64,000 nucleotides of DNA from NCBI GenBank assembly GCA_030167125.1, contig CP126531.1, positions 2,128,501 to 2,192,500 on the forward strand, in the 5' to 3' direction. Under the pieces are notes generated by a model, which ran no database searches, was not told the DNA's origin, and worked only from the letters and a program-made list of their open reading frames with translations. This DNA is from Rhodanobacteraceae bacterium (GTDB lineage Bacteria; Pseudomonadota; Gammaproteobacteria; Xanthomonadales; Rhodanobacteraceae). Position 1 is the stretch's first letter. Each line of letters starts with the position of its first letter. Shown here one piece after another: positions 20,892 to 31,625 of this stretch. The translations under genes and the position numbers were made by a program.

Positions 20892-21776
20892 CTATTTGTT
20901 TGCCGCGAACAGTGCGTCGAGCTTGTCTTCCCAGGTGTGGTAGCCCAGGAAGTCGTACAGCTCTTCGCGCGTCTGCATCTGTGGCACGTACGCCTTTTGC
21001 GTGCCGTCGCGGCGTACGGTTTCGTAGAACCCGAGCGCAGCCTTGTTCATCGCGCGGTACGCGCCGCAGCAGTACAGCGCGATGTCGACGCTCACGCCGC
21101 GCAATTCGTCGACGGTGAAGAACGGCGTGGAACCGAACTCGGTGAGGTTGGCGAGGATCGGCACTTTCACCGCTTGCTTGAACTTGCGGTAATCGTCCAG
21201 CGTCTTCATCGCCTCGGGGAAGATCATGTCGGCGCCGGCTTCGACGTAGGCCACCGCGCGTTCGATCGCCGCGTCGATGCCTTCCACTGCCGCGGCATCT
21301 GTGCGCGCCATCAGCACGAAACTGGAATCGGTTTTCGCGTCTACGGCGGCTTTCAGGCGATCGACCATCTCCTCTTTCGGCACCACTTCCTTGCCCGGGC
21401 GATGGCCGCAGCGCTTCTGCCCGACCTGGTCCTCCATGTGCACAGCGGCCACGCCGACGCGCTCGAACGAGCGGATCGTGCGCGCGATGTTGAAGGCGCC
21501 GCCCCAGCCGGTGTCGATGTCGACCAGCAGCGGCAACTGCGTCGCCTCGACGATGCGGCGCGCGTCGGTGAGCACGTCCTCCATCGTCGAGATGCCGAGA
21601 TCCGGCACGCCCAGCGAATTGGCGGCCACGCCACCGCCGGAGAGATACAGCGCCTTGTAGCCGACGCGCTTCGCCATCAGCCCGGCATACGCCGTGATCG
21701 CGCCGACCACCTGCAAGGGCGCCTCGGCGGCGAGCGCGGCGCGGAAGCGGGCGCCCGCGGAATGGGATTCGCTCAT
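20892..21776 (-). CDS. prpB: 2-methylisocitrate lyase
   Basis: PrpB (294 residues) splits 2-methylisocitrate into pyruvate and succinate. It belongs to the isocitrate-lyase/PEP-mutase superfamily: [24 protein letters not shown] near 20-43, the metal-binding DIDTGWGG, the active-site loop [10 protein letters not shown] (the KRCGH signature, with the catalytic Cys) and MARTDA. GGAGG lies 6 bases before the ATG at 21776. It heads the operon prpB - paralogue B - paralogue A - prpC. No PrpR-type regulator lies next to it in this window. Confidence 0.95.
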   Translation of the reverse strand: MSESHSAGARFRAALAAEAPLQVVGAITAYAGLMAKRVGYKALYLSGGGVAANSLGVPDLGISTMEDVLTDARRIVEATQLPLLVDIDTGWGGAFNIARTIRSFERVGVAAVHMEDQVGQKRCGHRPGKEVVPKEEMVDRLKAAVDAKTDSSFVLMARTDAAAVEGIDAAIERAVAYVEAGADMIFPEAMKTLDDYRKFKQAVKVPILANLTEFGSTPFFTVDELRGVSVDIALYCCGAYRAMNKAALGFYETVRRDGTQKAYVPQMQTREELYDFLGYHTWEDKLDALFAANK

Positions 21777-21795
21777 GCGGCCTCCGGCAAAGCCG

Positions 21796-23598
21796 CTATT
21801 TTAACGCACTTGCGGAAGCTGCCGGATGTTGCGCCGACTCGCCCGCGGCGATGCGCGCGGTCAGCGTCTCGAAGCGCGGGTCGCCGTGCAGCGGGCGGTA
21901 CCACGGATTCAGCCACAGCGAGTTCATGTGCGCGGAACGATCGCGGTACGCCTGTTCCAGTTGCGCCATCGCGGCGTCCTTGTCGTCCAGCGCGGCATCG
22001 ATCGCGGCGATGTAGGTGCGATCGACATAGTGGTGCTGCGCGTCGGCCAACAATGTTTGCAAGGTCGCGCGTGCCTGCGCGGTGTCGCCGGTGTGCGCCT
22101 GGCAGATGGCGAGCTGCGGGCTGGACGTGCTCAGCTTGGCGTGCTGCTGCGTGTAACGATCCACGCAAGCCTGCCAATGGCCGAACGCGCCATCGACCAT
22201 CGCCACGGCGTCGCCGTTGTACGCGAACGACGGATCGATCTGGTTGACGCGCTGCGCCAGTTTCATCGCGTCGGCCTCGTTGCCCTGCGCGATCGCGGCG
22301 TAGGCTTCCCAGCGCGGGTACCAGGGATTGAGCGGATCCAGTTTTTCCGCCGCCTGCAAATCCTTGCGTGCCGCGGCCGCATCCTTGCCGATGCGCAACA
22401 CGTAGAAGCCCATCAGCGCGTGCGCCTCTGCAAGGCTGGGCCGCAACTTCAGCGCGAGTTCGATTTCCCGCTTCGCCTTGGCGAAATCCAGGTCGTAACT
22501 CATCGCGATATAGCCGAGCTGCAGGTGTCCTTCCGCCAGATCGGGATTCAACGCCACCGCCTTTTCCGCGGCGCCGCGCATCGCTGGCAGGATGGAAAGC
22601 GGCGCGCGGTAGACGTCGGCGAGATAGATGTACGCACGCGCCATGCCCGCCCACGCCGCCGCGTAATTCGGGTCGATCGCGATCGCCTGGTTGAACAGCA
22701 CCAGCGCCTCATCGAGGCTTGCTTCGTCGGTATGCCACGACAATCGCGAGCCTTGCAGGTACAGATCGTGCGCTTGCGGACTGGTGGTGCCCTTGAACAC
22801 CAGCTTGCCGCTGTCGATGCCGCCCAGCTTCACCTGCAGCGCGGCCACCACCGCGTTGGAGATGGTGTCCTCGAGCGCGAACAGGCTTTCCATTTTTTCG
22901 TTGTACTGCTGCGACCACAATACGACTCCGGTGACGCTGTCGTCCAGTTCCACGTCGATGCGCAATTGATCGCCGGAGCGCTGCACCACGCCGTACAGCA
23001 GGTTGCGCGCGCCGAGTTCGCGCCCGATCGCCTTCGCGTCGAGATCATTGCCTCGGAAACGGAACGACGAAGTGCGCCCGATCACTTCCAGTCCCGGCAC
23101 GCGCGACAAGGCGTTGAGCAATTCCTCGCTGATGCCCTGCCCCAGGTAGCTCTGTCCGGGATCGCCCAGCACCGAAAGCGGCAGCACCGCTATCGATTTC
23201 GGATTGAGCGCCACCGGTGCGGACGCGGCGCCGTCGTCCGCACCGCGCAAGGTGTGTTCGATCGGCCCGAAGTACCACCACACCACGCCGCCGAGCGCGG
23301 CGACCAGCACGCCGACGGCGCCGAGCGAAAAACCGATCCGCAGCGAGCGCCGCCGGCTGCTGGTCGTCACGCGCTGCGCATCGCCCGGCGCCTGGAACGC
23401 CCACGCCAGCACCAGCGCGAACGGAAACCCCGCCAGCACCAGCACCACGAGCGTGCGCGCCAGCCACGCCGGAAACTGCAGCAGCGGGAAAATGACCGCG
23501 ATGATCTGAATGATCAGCCAGGCGACCACGGCATAGGTGGCCGCCACGCGAAACACGTGGTGCCGCCGCAGGTCCTGCAGGAATCCGGTTGCGGGCAT
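21796..23598 (-). CDS. Membrane protein with TolB-like domain and TPR repeats
   Basis: The protein has 600 residues from the ATG at 23598 (GGGGA upstream; a start at 23640 is less likely). It has two N-terminal membrane segments (about 18-65), a third near 88-112, a TolB-like N-domain (about 130-260, [20 protein letters not shown] then [13 protein letters not shown]) and TPRs to the end. The order TolB-like plus TPR is that of adenylate-cyclase-associated or CadC/HilA-type proteins, without a cyclase or DNA-binding domain here. The soluble part is of the same build as the TIR proteins at 52254 and 54129, with membrane helices in place of TIR. Confidence 0.85.
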   Translation of the reverse strand: MPATGFLQDLRRHHVFRVAATYAVVAWLIIQIIAVIFPLLQFPAWLARTLVVLVLAGFPFALVLAWAFQAPGDAQRVTTSSRRRSLRIGFSLGAVGVLVAALGGVVWWYFGPIEHTLRGADDGAASAPVALNPKSIAVLPLSVLGDPGQSYLGQGISEELLNALSRVPGLEVIGRTSSFRFRGNDLDAKAIGRELGARNLLYGVVQRSGDQLRIDVELDDSVTGVVLWSQQYNEKMESLFALEDTISNAVVAALQVKLGGIDSGKLVFKGTTSPQAHDLYLQGSRLSWHTDEASLDEALVLFNQAIAIDPNYAAAWAGMARAYIYLADVYRAPLSILPAMRGAAEKAVALNPDLAEGHLQLGYIAMSYDLDFAKAKREIELALKLRPSLAEAHALMGFYVLRIGKDAAAARKDLQAAEKLDPLNPWYPRWEAYAAIAQGNEADAMKLAQRVNQIDPSFAYNGDAVAMVDGAFGHWQACVDRYTQQHAKLSTSSPQLAICQAHTGDTAQARATLQTLLADAQHHYVDRTYIAAIDAALDDKDAAMAQLEQAYRDRSAHMNSLWLNPWYRPLHGDPRFETLTARIAAGESAQHPAASASALK

Positions 23599-23699
23599 GC
23601 CGAACGATCCCCGTCGCGCGATCAGGCACCGCGCCGTCACGCTGGGCGCATCTTAGCGCCTGTCCCGGCCCACATTGTCATCGGTTGCGTCGAGCCATG

Positions 23700-23728
23700 A
23701 AAAAGGCGGCCATGCGGCCGCCTTTTTC
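23700..23728 (-). terminator. Rho-independent terminator after mdh
   Basis: The palindrome AAAAAGGCGGCC ATGC GGCCGCCTTTTT lies 20 bases past the minus-strand mdh stop. It has a T-run on the minus strand and separates mdh from the TolB-TPR gene. Confidence 0.85.
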
Positions 23729-23747
23729 ATCCATCGATACCGCCGGA

Positions 23748-24728
23748 TCAACCCAGCAAGTCTTCGACGCCGTGGCGCTCTTCGCGCAATTCCTTGTCGG
23801 TGGCGTCCATGCGGGCGCGCGAGAAATCATTGATCTCGAGGCCCTGCACGATTTCGTACTTGCCGTTCTTGCAGGTCACGGGGTACCCATAGATCACGCC
23901 GGGCTTGATGCCGTACGAGCCGTCGGACGGAATGCCCATCGAGACCCAATCGCCCTCGGCGGTGCCGAGTGCCCACGTGCGCATATGGTCGATCGCGGCC
24001 GATGCGGCGGATGCCGCCGATGACGCGCCGCGCGCCTTGATGATCGCGGCGCCGCGTTGCTGCACGGTCGGGATGAATTCCTTTTCGTACCAGGCCTGAT
24101 CGACCAGCGACAACGCGAGCTTGCCCTTCACCGTCGCGTGGTGGAGGTCGGGGTACTGCGTCGAGGAATGGTTGCCCCAGATGATCACCTTCGCAACGTC
24201 GGTGTTGTGCGCGCCGGTCTTGGCGGCGAGCTGGCCCTTGGCGCGGTTGTGGTCGAGCCGAACCATCGCGGTGAAGCATTTCGGGTCGAGGTCGGGCGCG
24301 TTGGCCTGCGCGATCAGCGCGTTGGTGTTGGCGGGATTGCCGACCACCAGCACTTTCGCGTCGCGTTTGGCTTGCGCATTCAGCGCCTTGCCCTGCGGGC
24401 CGAAGATCGCGCCGTTGGCGGACAAGAGATCCTTGCGCTCCATGCCGGGGCCGCGCGGACGCGCGCCGACCAGCAGCGCGTAATCGACGTCCTTGAACGC
24501 AACGTTGGCGTCGTCGGTCGCGACCACGCCCGCCAGCAGCGGGAACGCGCAGTCATCGAGTTCCATCACCACGCCGTTGAGCGCGGGCAGCGCGGGCGTG
24601 ATTTCGAGCAGGTGCAGGATCACCGGCTGGTCGGGACCGAGCATGTCGCCGGCGGCGATGCGGAACAGCAGCGCGTAACCGATCTGGCCGGCGGCGCCGG
24701 TGACTGCAACGCGGACAGGTGCTTTCAT
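23748..24728 (-). CDS. mdh: Malate dehydrogenase
   Basis: This 326-residue NAD-dependent TCA-cycle enzyme interconverts malate and oxaloacetate in the cytosol. It shows the nucleotide-binding [15 protein letters not shown] (about 11-25), the catalytic loop [24 protein letters not shown], the catalytic Asp/Arg in VRLDHNRA, and the catalytic His in [11 protein letters not shown]. This is the long proteobacterial type of about 325 residues, as in xanthomonads and beta-proteobacteria, not the 312-residue E. coli type. AAGGAG precedes the ATG at 24728. A strong hairpin follows the gene. Confidence 0.96.
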   Translation of the reverse strand: MKAPVRVAVTGAAGQIGYALLFRIAAGDMLGPDQPVILHLLEITPALPALNGVVMELDDCAFPLLAGVVATDDANVAFKDVDYALLVGARPRGPGMERKDLLSANGAIFGPQGKALNAQAKRDAKVLVVGNPANTNALIAQANAPDLDPKCFTAMVRLDHNRAKGQLAAKTGAHNTDVAKVIIWGNHSSTQYPDLHHATVKGKLALSLVDQAWYEKEFIPTVQQRGAAIIKARGASSAASAASAAIDHMRTWALGTAEGDWVSMGIPSDGSYGIKPGVIYGYPVTCKNGKYEIVQGLEINDFSRARMDATDKELREERHGVEDLLG

Positions 24729-24785
24729 CGATTCAACTCCTTATCAGGACGACACCCTCTCGAGAGAGAGGAAGCCAAGGTAACC

Positions 24786-24888
24786 TCGTCATTCCCGCGA
24801 AGGCGGGAATCCAGTGGCTTTGGTCATGGTGCAAAGGCACTGGATTCCGGGTTCCGCCGCAAGAGCAGCGGCGGCCCCGGAATGACGA
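24786..24888. repeat. Palindromic intergenic repeat with terminal TCGTCATTCC/GGAATGACGA
   Basis: This 103-base element has perfect 10-base terminal inverted repeats (24786-24795 and 24879-24888). Inside are further hairpins: CCCGCGAAGGCGGG at 24795-24808, the CCAGTG/CACTGG pair, and a GCCGC/GCGGC pair. The CGTCATTCCCGCGAAGGCGGGAATCC type is a common mobile-repeat family in proteobacterial intergenic DNA. It fills most of the mdh-aminotransferase gap and may add a transcription end between them. Confidence 0.8.
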
Positions 24889-24925
24889 GCAAAGCTACGA
24901 AGAAACAGGTCAGCGAATCCTCGAA

Positions 24926-26125
24926 TCAGTTCAATTCGTCGAAGAACTGCTGGATGCGCGCAAGGCCTTTCTTCAACTGTTCGGGCGCGCAGGTGTAGGA
25001 AATGCGCAAGCTGCGCGGCGCGCCGAACGCGGAGCCCGGCACCGTCGCGACGAACTTGTCTTCCAGCAGCGCCTTGCAGAAATCGACGTCGCTGGCGATC
25101 GGCTTGCCCTTGTGCGATTTGCCGAACGCGACCGAAATGTCCGGGAACGCGTAGAACGCACCTTGCGGGCGCGGGCACTTCACGCCCTGGATCTTCAGCA
25201 GCGCGTTGACGACTTCGTCGCGGCGATTCGAGAAATCCTCGCGCTTGGCATTCGGCACGTCCTGCGATCCGGTCAACGCGGCGATCGCGGCGACCTCGGT
25301 GATTTCCGGCAGGCAGGTGATGTGGTTGGAGTTGAGCGTCACCAGCGCCTTCACCTCGGCTTCGGGACCGGCCACGAAACCCACGCGCCAGCCCGGCATG
25401 CCGTAGGTCTTCGAAAGCGAATCCATGATGAAGGTGCGCTCGCGCAGCTCCGGCTTGAACTGCACGAAGTTGTGGTAGCCGATGCCGTCGAACACCAGGC
25501 GGTTGTAGATGTCGTCGGTGATGATCCAGGTTTCGGGATGTTTCACCAGCACGTCGGCAAGCGCCGCGATCTCGTCGCGCGTGTAGACCATGCCGGTCGG
25601 ATTCGACGGATTGTTGAACAGGAACACCTTGGGGTTCGACTGCAGCGCCTTGTCGACCTGCGCCGGTGTCAGCTTGTAGTTCTGTTCCGCCGGGCATTCC
25701 AGGATCGTCATCTTCGCGCCGAGGATTTCGGCGATGTCGACGTAGCTGGTCCAGTACGGTGCCGCGAACACGATCTCGTCGCCTTCGTCGAGCAGCGCCT
25801 CGCACAGGTTGTACAGCACCTGCTTGGCGCCGATGCCGACGGTGACGTTGTTGCGCGTGTAACCGGGCAGGCCGCTCTGCGCGTAATGCGCGACGATCGC
25901 GTCGAGCAGCGCAGGCGCGCCGCGGTTGGTGCCGTAGGCGCCGCTGTCGCGCGAGGTCCAGTCGCGCACCGCCTGATAGACGTGGTCGCCCGGCAGGAAA
26001 TTCGGCACGCCGATCGAGAAATTGACGACGTCCTTGCCTTCGGCCTTGAGCTGCTTTGCCTTGTCTGCGATCACCATGATCGCACTGGGCTTGGCGCGGC
26101 CGGTACGCGCAGCGAGTTTGGGCAT
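24926..26125 (-). CDS. aspC: Class I pyridoxal-phosphate aminotransferase (aspartate aminotransferase type)
   Basis: This 399-residue cytosolic enzyme uses PLP. Visible marks are FSIGVPNFLPGDHV near 38, the cofactor-contact PYWTSYVDIAE, NNPSNPTGMVY, the PLP lysine in DSLSKTYGMPGWRVGF, and the substrate-binding arginine in SLRISYTCAPE. This is the subgroup Ib AspC type of bacteria. The start at 26125 is supported by GAGGTT upstream and the family start MPKLAARTGRAKPSAIMVI. The substrate range (aspartate, or also prephenate or tyrosine) cannot be fixed from sequence. It lies next to mdh, an oxaloacetate-producing neighbour. Confidence 0.9.
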   Translation of the reverse strand: MPKLAARTGRAKPSAIMVIADKAKQLKAEGKDVVNFSIGVPNFLPGDHVYQAVRDWTSRDSGAYGTNRGAPALLDAIVAHYAQSGLPGYTRNNVTVGIGAKQVLYNLCEALLDEGDEIVFAAPYWTSYVDIAEILGAKMTILECPAEQNYKLTPAQVDKALQSNPKVFLFNNPSNPTGMVYTRDEIAALADVLVKHPETWIITDDIYNRLVFDGIGYHNFVQFKPELRERTFIMDSLSKTYGMPGWRVGFVAGPEAEVKALVTLNSNHITCLPEITEVAAIAALTGSQDVPNAKREDFSNRRDEVVNALLKIQGVKCPRPQGAFYAFPDISVAFGKSHKGKPIASDVDFCKALLEDKFVATVPGSAFGAPRSLRISYTCAPEQLKKGLARIQQFFDELN

Positions 26126-26301
26126 CGGGGGAACCTCTTTATGGAGATCGGCTTGCGACAACCCGAGGATTTTATCATGCGCGGTTGTGCATCGCCGCAG
26201 CGTGTTGTTGCTAGAGTACGCGGCGGCCGGCAACGCAATCAGGCATCCCGCGAACCGCCAGCCGTAGCGTCGATCCCGTCACCAAGCTGAAGGAGATACG
26301 C

Positions 26302-26562
26302 ATGCTGCACATCCTGTGGTACATCATCATCGGTCTGATCGTCGGCCTGCTCGCGCGCTTTTTCTTTCCGGGGCCGGTGCCAATGGGCATCATCATGACC
26401 ATCATCGTCGGCATCGTCGGCTCGATTATCGGCGGTTTGATCGCGCGCCTGTTCAGCCGGCCGCCGCCGGGCACGCCGTTTCATCCCGCGGGCATCATCC
26501 TGTCGATCATCGGTGCGATCATCCTGATCTGGATCCTGCGGATTACCGGCCTGCACGTCTGA
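26302..26562 (+). CDS. GlsB/YeaQ/YmgE-family small membrane protein
   Basis: The 86-residue protein consists almost entirely of two or three hydrophobic helices (about 5-22, 27-50, 62-82). It has the glycine-zipper spacing IIIGLIVGLLARFF and IIVGIVGSIIGGLIARLF that marks the transglycosylase-associated / GlsB family. The extended C-terminal helix (GIILSIIGAIILIWILR) is typical of the 80-90-residue forms. These proteins are induced by stress, but their action is unknown. AAGGAG precedes the ATG. The gene converges on a cyclophilin gene across a palindrome. Confidence 0.9.
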   Translation: MLHILWYIIIGLIVGLLARFFFPGPVPMGIIMTIIVGIVGSIIGGLIARLFSRPPPGTPFHPAGIILSIIGAIILIWILRITGLHV

Positions 26563-26586
26563 CCAGGCTCAGCGGATGGACCCATG

Positions 26587-26612
26587 AACAGGCCGCCCGC
26601 GGGCGGCCTGTT
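26587..26612. terminator. Bidirectional terminator hairpin
   Basis: A 13-base perfect palindrome (AACAGGCCGCCCG paired with its complement) lies between the convergent GlsB-like and cyclophilin genes. It has no long T-run, so it may act as an imperfect terminator for both strands. Confidence 0.65.
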
Positions 26613-26633
26613 CGTATCGGATCGAAGCCTGGC

Positions 26634-27140
26634 TCAGCGCGCGCCCAGCGTGGCATTCCACTGCTTGATGCGATCGGCCTGCGCAGCCAGCAGCGCGCCC
26701 GTGTCGCCTTCGATCGTGATCTTCTCGATCGTGTCGCCTTGGCGAATCGCATCCACGACTTTCTGGTCGTCCGCGGCGGCGACTTCGCCGAACACGGTGT
26801 GCTTGCCGTCCAGCCACGGCGTCGCCACGTGGGTGATGAAGAACTGGCTGCCGTTGGTGCGCGGGCCGGCATTGGCCATCGACAGCTTGCCGGGTGCATC
26901 GTGCTTCAGGTCGGCGCGGCATTCGTCCTCGAACTTGTAGCCGGGGCCGCCGGTGCCGGTGCCGTTGGGACAGCCGCCCTGGATCATGAAGTCGGCGATC
27001 ACGCGATGGAAGTTCAGGCCGTCGTAGAACCCGCGCTGTGCGAGGTTGACGAAATTGGCGACCGTCACGGGCGCCTTGTCGTCGAACAGGCGTACGTGGA
27101 TCGGGCCCTTGGAGGTCTGAAAGGTTGCGGTGAGGCTCAT
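26634..27140 (-). CDS. Peptidyl-prolyl cis-trans isomerase (cyclophilin)
   Basis: This 168-residue cytosolic cyclophilin has no signal peptide and is similar to E. coli PpiB. The core motifs are [14 protein letters not shown] (catalytic Arg and Phe), [17 protein letters not shown] and the late HTVFGEV. Conserved [14 protein letters not shown] precedes them. The start [19 protein letters not shown] fits the PpiB family. The C-terminus carries about 20 extra residues ([14 protein letters not shown]). It converges on the GlsB-like gene and diverges from typA, so 27141-27329 holds two promoters. Confidence 0.94.
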   Translation of the reverse strand: MSLTATFQTSKGPIHVRLFDDKAPVTVANFVNLAQRGFYDGLNFHRVIADFMIQGGCPNGTGTGGPGYKFEDECRADLKHDAPGKLSMANAGPRTNGSQFFITHVATPWLDGKHTVFGEVAAADDQKVVDAIRQGDTIEKITIEGDTGALLAAQADRIKQWNATLGAR

Positions 27141-27329
27141 GGGGGTTTCCGTTGCTCGGCGCCACGCGGCGCCGGACCCGCAAGGATAACGTGTCATGCC
27201 GGTCCTGCCGGACCTCTGGCGCGACTTCGCGCTTCGGTTCAGTTTCGGGGGCCGAAATCCGCTAGAATATGCAAATCCTTCTTGTATTTGCCGTCGTGGT
27301 CGGATGACCGCGACGGTTCGTGTGTGCCA

Positions 27330-29177
<1,848 letters not shown>

Positions 29178-29193
29178 TGCACACCTGAACGAA

Positions 29194-29217
29194 ACGGCAC
29201 CCACGGGTGCCGTTTTC
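29194..29217 (+). terminator. Rho-independent terminator of typA
   Basis: The stem AACGGCACC and its complement around ACG is followed by TTTTCTTTT, 17 bases after the typA stop. The stem is GC-rich and the T-run is on the plus strand. Confidence 0.85.
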
Positions 29218-29470
29218 TTTTCCGCCGCCAGATTTTCGTTGACACCTTCAAGGCGTGCGCGTACCTTGCGCACGCCTTCGGTCCGCCGCGGGCTTTTCGT
29301 TTTCCCTCCAGGCATCCAATGGACAGCACCCCGAGTACCAACGCAGCCGCTCGCGATGCGCGAACGTCTGCCTTGGCCAAACCCAATCCGCAACGACCCG
29401 CGGCTTTGCGCGGGCGGGCTGTTCGTCCAGGTTGACGCGGCTCGCCTCCGTCCGCGGACCGGAGGCAGTC

Positions 29471-30802
29471 ATGAATCTCCGCAGCACCTTCATTGCCGCA
29501 CTGCTCGCGGCACTTCCCTGCATCGCCCATGCCGACGACGCCGCACCGCGGCTGTTCGTGCCGCAACTGCTGTCCGCGCAGTACACCTTCATCGACCAGC
29601 ATCAGTATTCGCTGCGCGCGCCCTATTCCGGGCCGCTCAGCCTGAAACCGGACGGCGATACCGAACGCTCGCACACTTTCGGCGCGTACTTCGGCGTGCA
29701 ACTGCCCGCGCACTTCCAGTATTACTTCGACGTCGAGATGTTCAAGGGCGAAGGCGTCAGCGGCGCCACCGGCGTCGGCGCGGTCGTCAATGGCGACGTG
29801 GTGCATTCGGGCAACGCCGGCCTCGGCAAGCGCGCCTACGTCGCACGCCGTTACCTGCGCTGGACGCTGCCGCTGGGCGGCGCCACGCACAGCGTCGATC
29901 GCGCACAGGACCAACTGCCGGGCACCGAATCCGACCACTATCTCGAAGCCAAGCTCGGCCGCATGACGCCCAGCGACGACTTCGACCAGAACCGCTACGC
30001 CAACAGCGCGCGCACGCAATTCATGGACGGCGCTTTCTTCAACGCGCTGGCCTGGGACTATGCGGCCGATACCCGCGGCTACACCAACGGCGCGATGTTC
30101 GCGTGGGTCAATCCGCACTGGACGCTGCGTTACGGTGTCTATCAGATGCCCACGCACTCCAACGGCCAGACCCTGGAATGGCCGCTGAAGCGCGCGCGCG
30201 GCGAACAGGTGGAACTCACCCTGCGCGAATCAAAGGACAGCTGGGCGCTGCGCTTTCTGGTATATCGCAACATCGCGCGGATGGGCATCTATCGCGACGC
30301 ATTGCGCATCGCCGAGGAAACCGGCACCACGCCCGACATCCGCGCCGACGACCGGGACGGCCACCACAAATACGGTTACGCGATCAATGCCGAACTGCCG
30401 CTGGCCGACGGCGGCGACACCGGCTTGTTCGCGCGCTATGGCTGGAACGACGGGCACACCGAATCGTTCGTGTTCACCGAAGTCGATCGCGACGCCAGCA
30501 TCGGCGCGCAGGTCTCGGGCGTGCACTGGCACCGCGCGAAGGACCGCCTTGGCATCGCCTTCGCGATGAACGCGCTGTCGCGCGACCACCGCGACTACCT
30601 CGCCGCGGGCGGCTGCGGCTTCCTGCTGTGCGATGGCGCGTTGAGCTACGGCCACGAGGAAATCGCGGAAGCGTACTACGCGATCCAGGTGCTGCCGCAC
30701 GTCACGCTGAGCCCGGATTTCCAGTTCATCCGCGATCCCGGCTACAACCGCGACCGCGGACCGGCGCGCTTCATCGGCATCCGCGCGCACCTCGAATACT
30801 GA
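29471..30802 (+). CDS. OprB-family carbohydrate-selective porin-like outer membrane protein
   Basis: This 443-residue exported protein has a signal peptide (residues 1-21, ...PCIAHADD) followed by a beta-strand-rich barrel with Tyr/Phe/Trp-rich alternating strands. It has the C-terminal signature QFIRDPGYNRDRGPARFIG of OprB-type porins and ends in an aromatic residue (...HLEY). GGAGG lies 5 bases before the ATG. The substrate is not readable. About 290 bases before it (29178-29470) hold the typA terminator and presumably the promoter. It is not obviously in an operon with the toxin-antitoxin pair downstream. Confidence 0.82.
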   Translation: MNLRSTFIAALLAALPCIAHADDAAPRLFVPQLLSAQYTFIDQHQYSLRAPYSGPLSLKPDGDTERSHTFGAYFGVQLPAHFQYYFDVEMFKGEGVSGATGVGAVVNGDVVHSGNAGLGKRAYVARRYLRWTLPLGGATHSVDRAQDQLPGTESDHYLEAKLGRMTPSDDFDQNRYANSARTQFMDGAFFNALAWDYAADTRGYTNGAMFAWVNPHWTLRYGVYQMPTHSNGQTLEWPLKRARGEQVELTLRESKDSWALRFLVYRNIARMGIYRDALRIAEETGTTPDIRADDRDGHHKYGYAINAELPLADGGDTGLFARYGWNDGHTESFVFTEVDRDASIGAQVSGVHWHRAKDRLGIAFAMNALSRDHRDYLAAGGCGFLLCDGALSYGHEEIAEAYYAIQVLPHVTLSPDFQFIRDPGYNRDRGPARFIGIRAHLEY

Positions 30803-30847
30803 CGCTCAATCCGTCGGGCCAATATCGCGGCCGACGGCGCGACGCAC

Positions 30848-31255
30848 TCACAACAATGCCTCGGCCAATGAGCTTGGCGAGTGGATCACCACACCACCGA
30901 CGGTTCGACCGTACAACTTGCCGAAATGTCTGCGATCGCCAGTGACCAACACATCGCAGCCTTCCCCTATCGCAGCCGCCAGCACCGGGCGATCCTTCTC
31001 TGGCAGCAATGCCGCGTGTTTCGCGGGCAGTTGATGATGCCGAAATGGCACGACTTCGACGTGCTCGAGCAAGGCATCCAACGCCGCGACCCCCGCCTCA
31101 CTCTTGGCTTCGAGATTCCTTCGTGCTTCGGTGATCACATACAGGTCCGCGCACAGCGCGTGTCCACCCTTGCGTAATCGGACCATCAATTCGCGAACCG
31201 CACCATCGGATTTGGCGGCAGAGAACAAAACGTTGGCATCGAGAAAGATGCGCAC
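30848..31255 (-). CDS. PIN-domain toxin (VapC-like)
   Basis: This 135-residue protein begins RIFLDANVLFSAAK and keeps the acidic PIN residues: Asp in FLDANV, Glu in ITEARRN, Asp in EKDRPVLAAA and Asp in VTGDRRHF. PIN proteins are Mg2+-dependent RNases that act on tRNA or mRNA as toxins. It starts at GTG 31255, 9 bases after the antitoxin stop, without a good Shine-Dalgarno, so it is probably translated by coupling. The upstream AbrB-type gene is the expected antitoxin. Confidence 0.88.
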   Translation of the reverse strand: MRIFLDANVLFSAAKSDGAVRELMVRLRKGGHALCADLYVITEARRNLEAKSEAGVAALDALLEHVEVVPFRHHQLPAKHAALLPEKDRPVLAAAIGEGCDVLVTGDRRHFGKLYGRTVGGVVIHSPSSLAEALL

Positions 31256-31264
31256 CGATTCTGG

Positions 31265-31555
31265 TTAGTCGCTGCGATCTGACTTTCGTCGCGTGGAAAC
31301 GCTCGCTCGTTTTGCGCCGCGTTTCTTGTTCTTGCGACCGAGTTCTTCGGCAAGCTCGGCTTCGGATTCGTCGAATTCGCGGATGCGGGCGGCGTCGTAC
31401 GATTCAACGGGCAGCGTTACTGCCGGACGCAGCAGCAATCCTTCCGGCGTCGTCTCTGCGATCAACTGGTCGTCGGGCTTCAAGCCCATCTGCCTGCGCA
31501 GCTTCGCAGGCAAGGTGACCACGCCGCGACTGGATACGGTCAATGCGGTTTGCAT
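31265..31555 (-). CDS. AbrB/MazE-type antitoxin
   Basis: The 96-residue protein has an N-terminal swapped-hairpin DNA-binding domain (ALTVSSRGVVTLPAKLRRQMGL, about 5-26) followed by an acidic segment (IREFDESEAELAEEL). The basic tail (KNKKRGAKRASVSTRRKSD) is unusually charged. It lies directly upstream of the PIN toxin on the same strand, the standard order for antitoxin then toxin with autoregulation by the antitoxin. AAGGTG precedes its ATG. Confidence 0.88.
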   Translation of the reverse strand: MQTALTVSSRGVVTLPAKLRRQMGLKPDDQLIAETTPEGLLLRPAVTLPVESYDAARIREFDESEAELAEELGRKNKKRGAKRASVSTRRKSDRSD

Positions 31556-31625
31556 GTCGACACCTTAGTCGAATTGCAGCAATTCTGCAATTCGGCGTTG
31601 CGCTACTGACAAGCAGCAGCCGACT

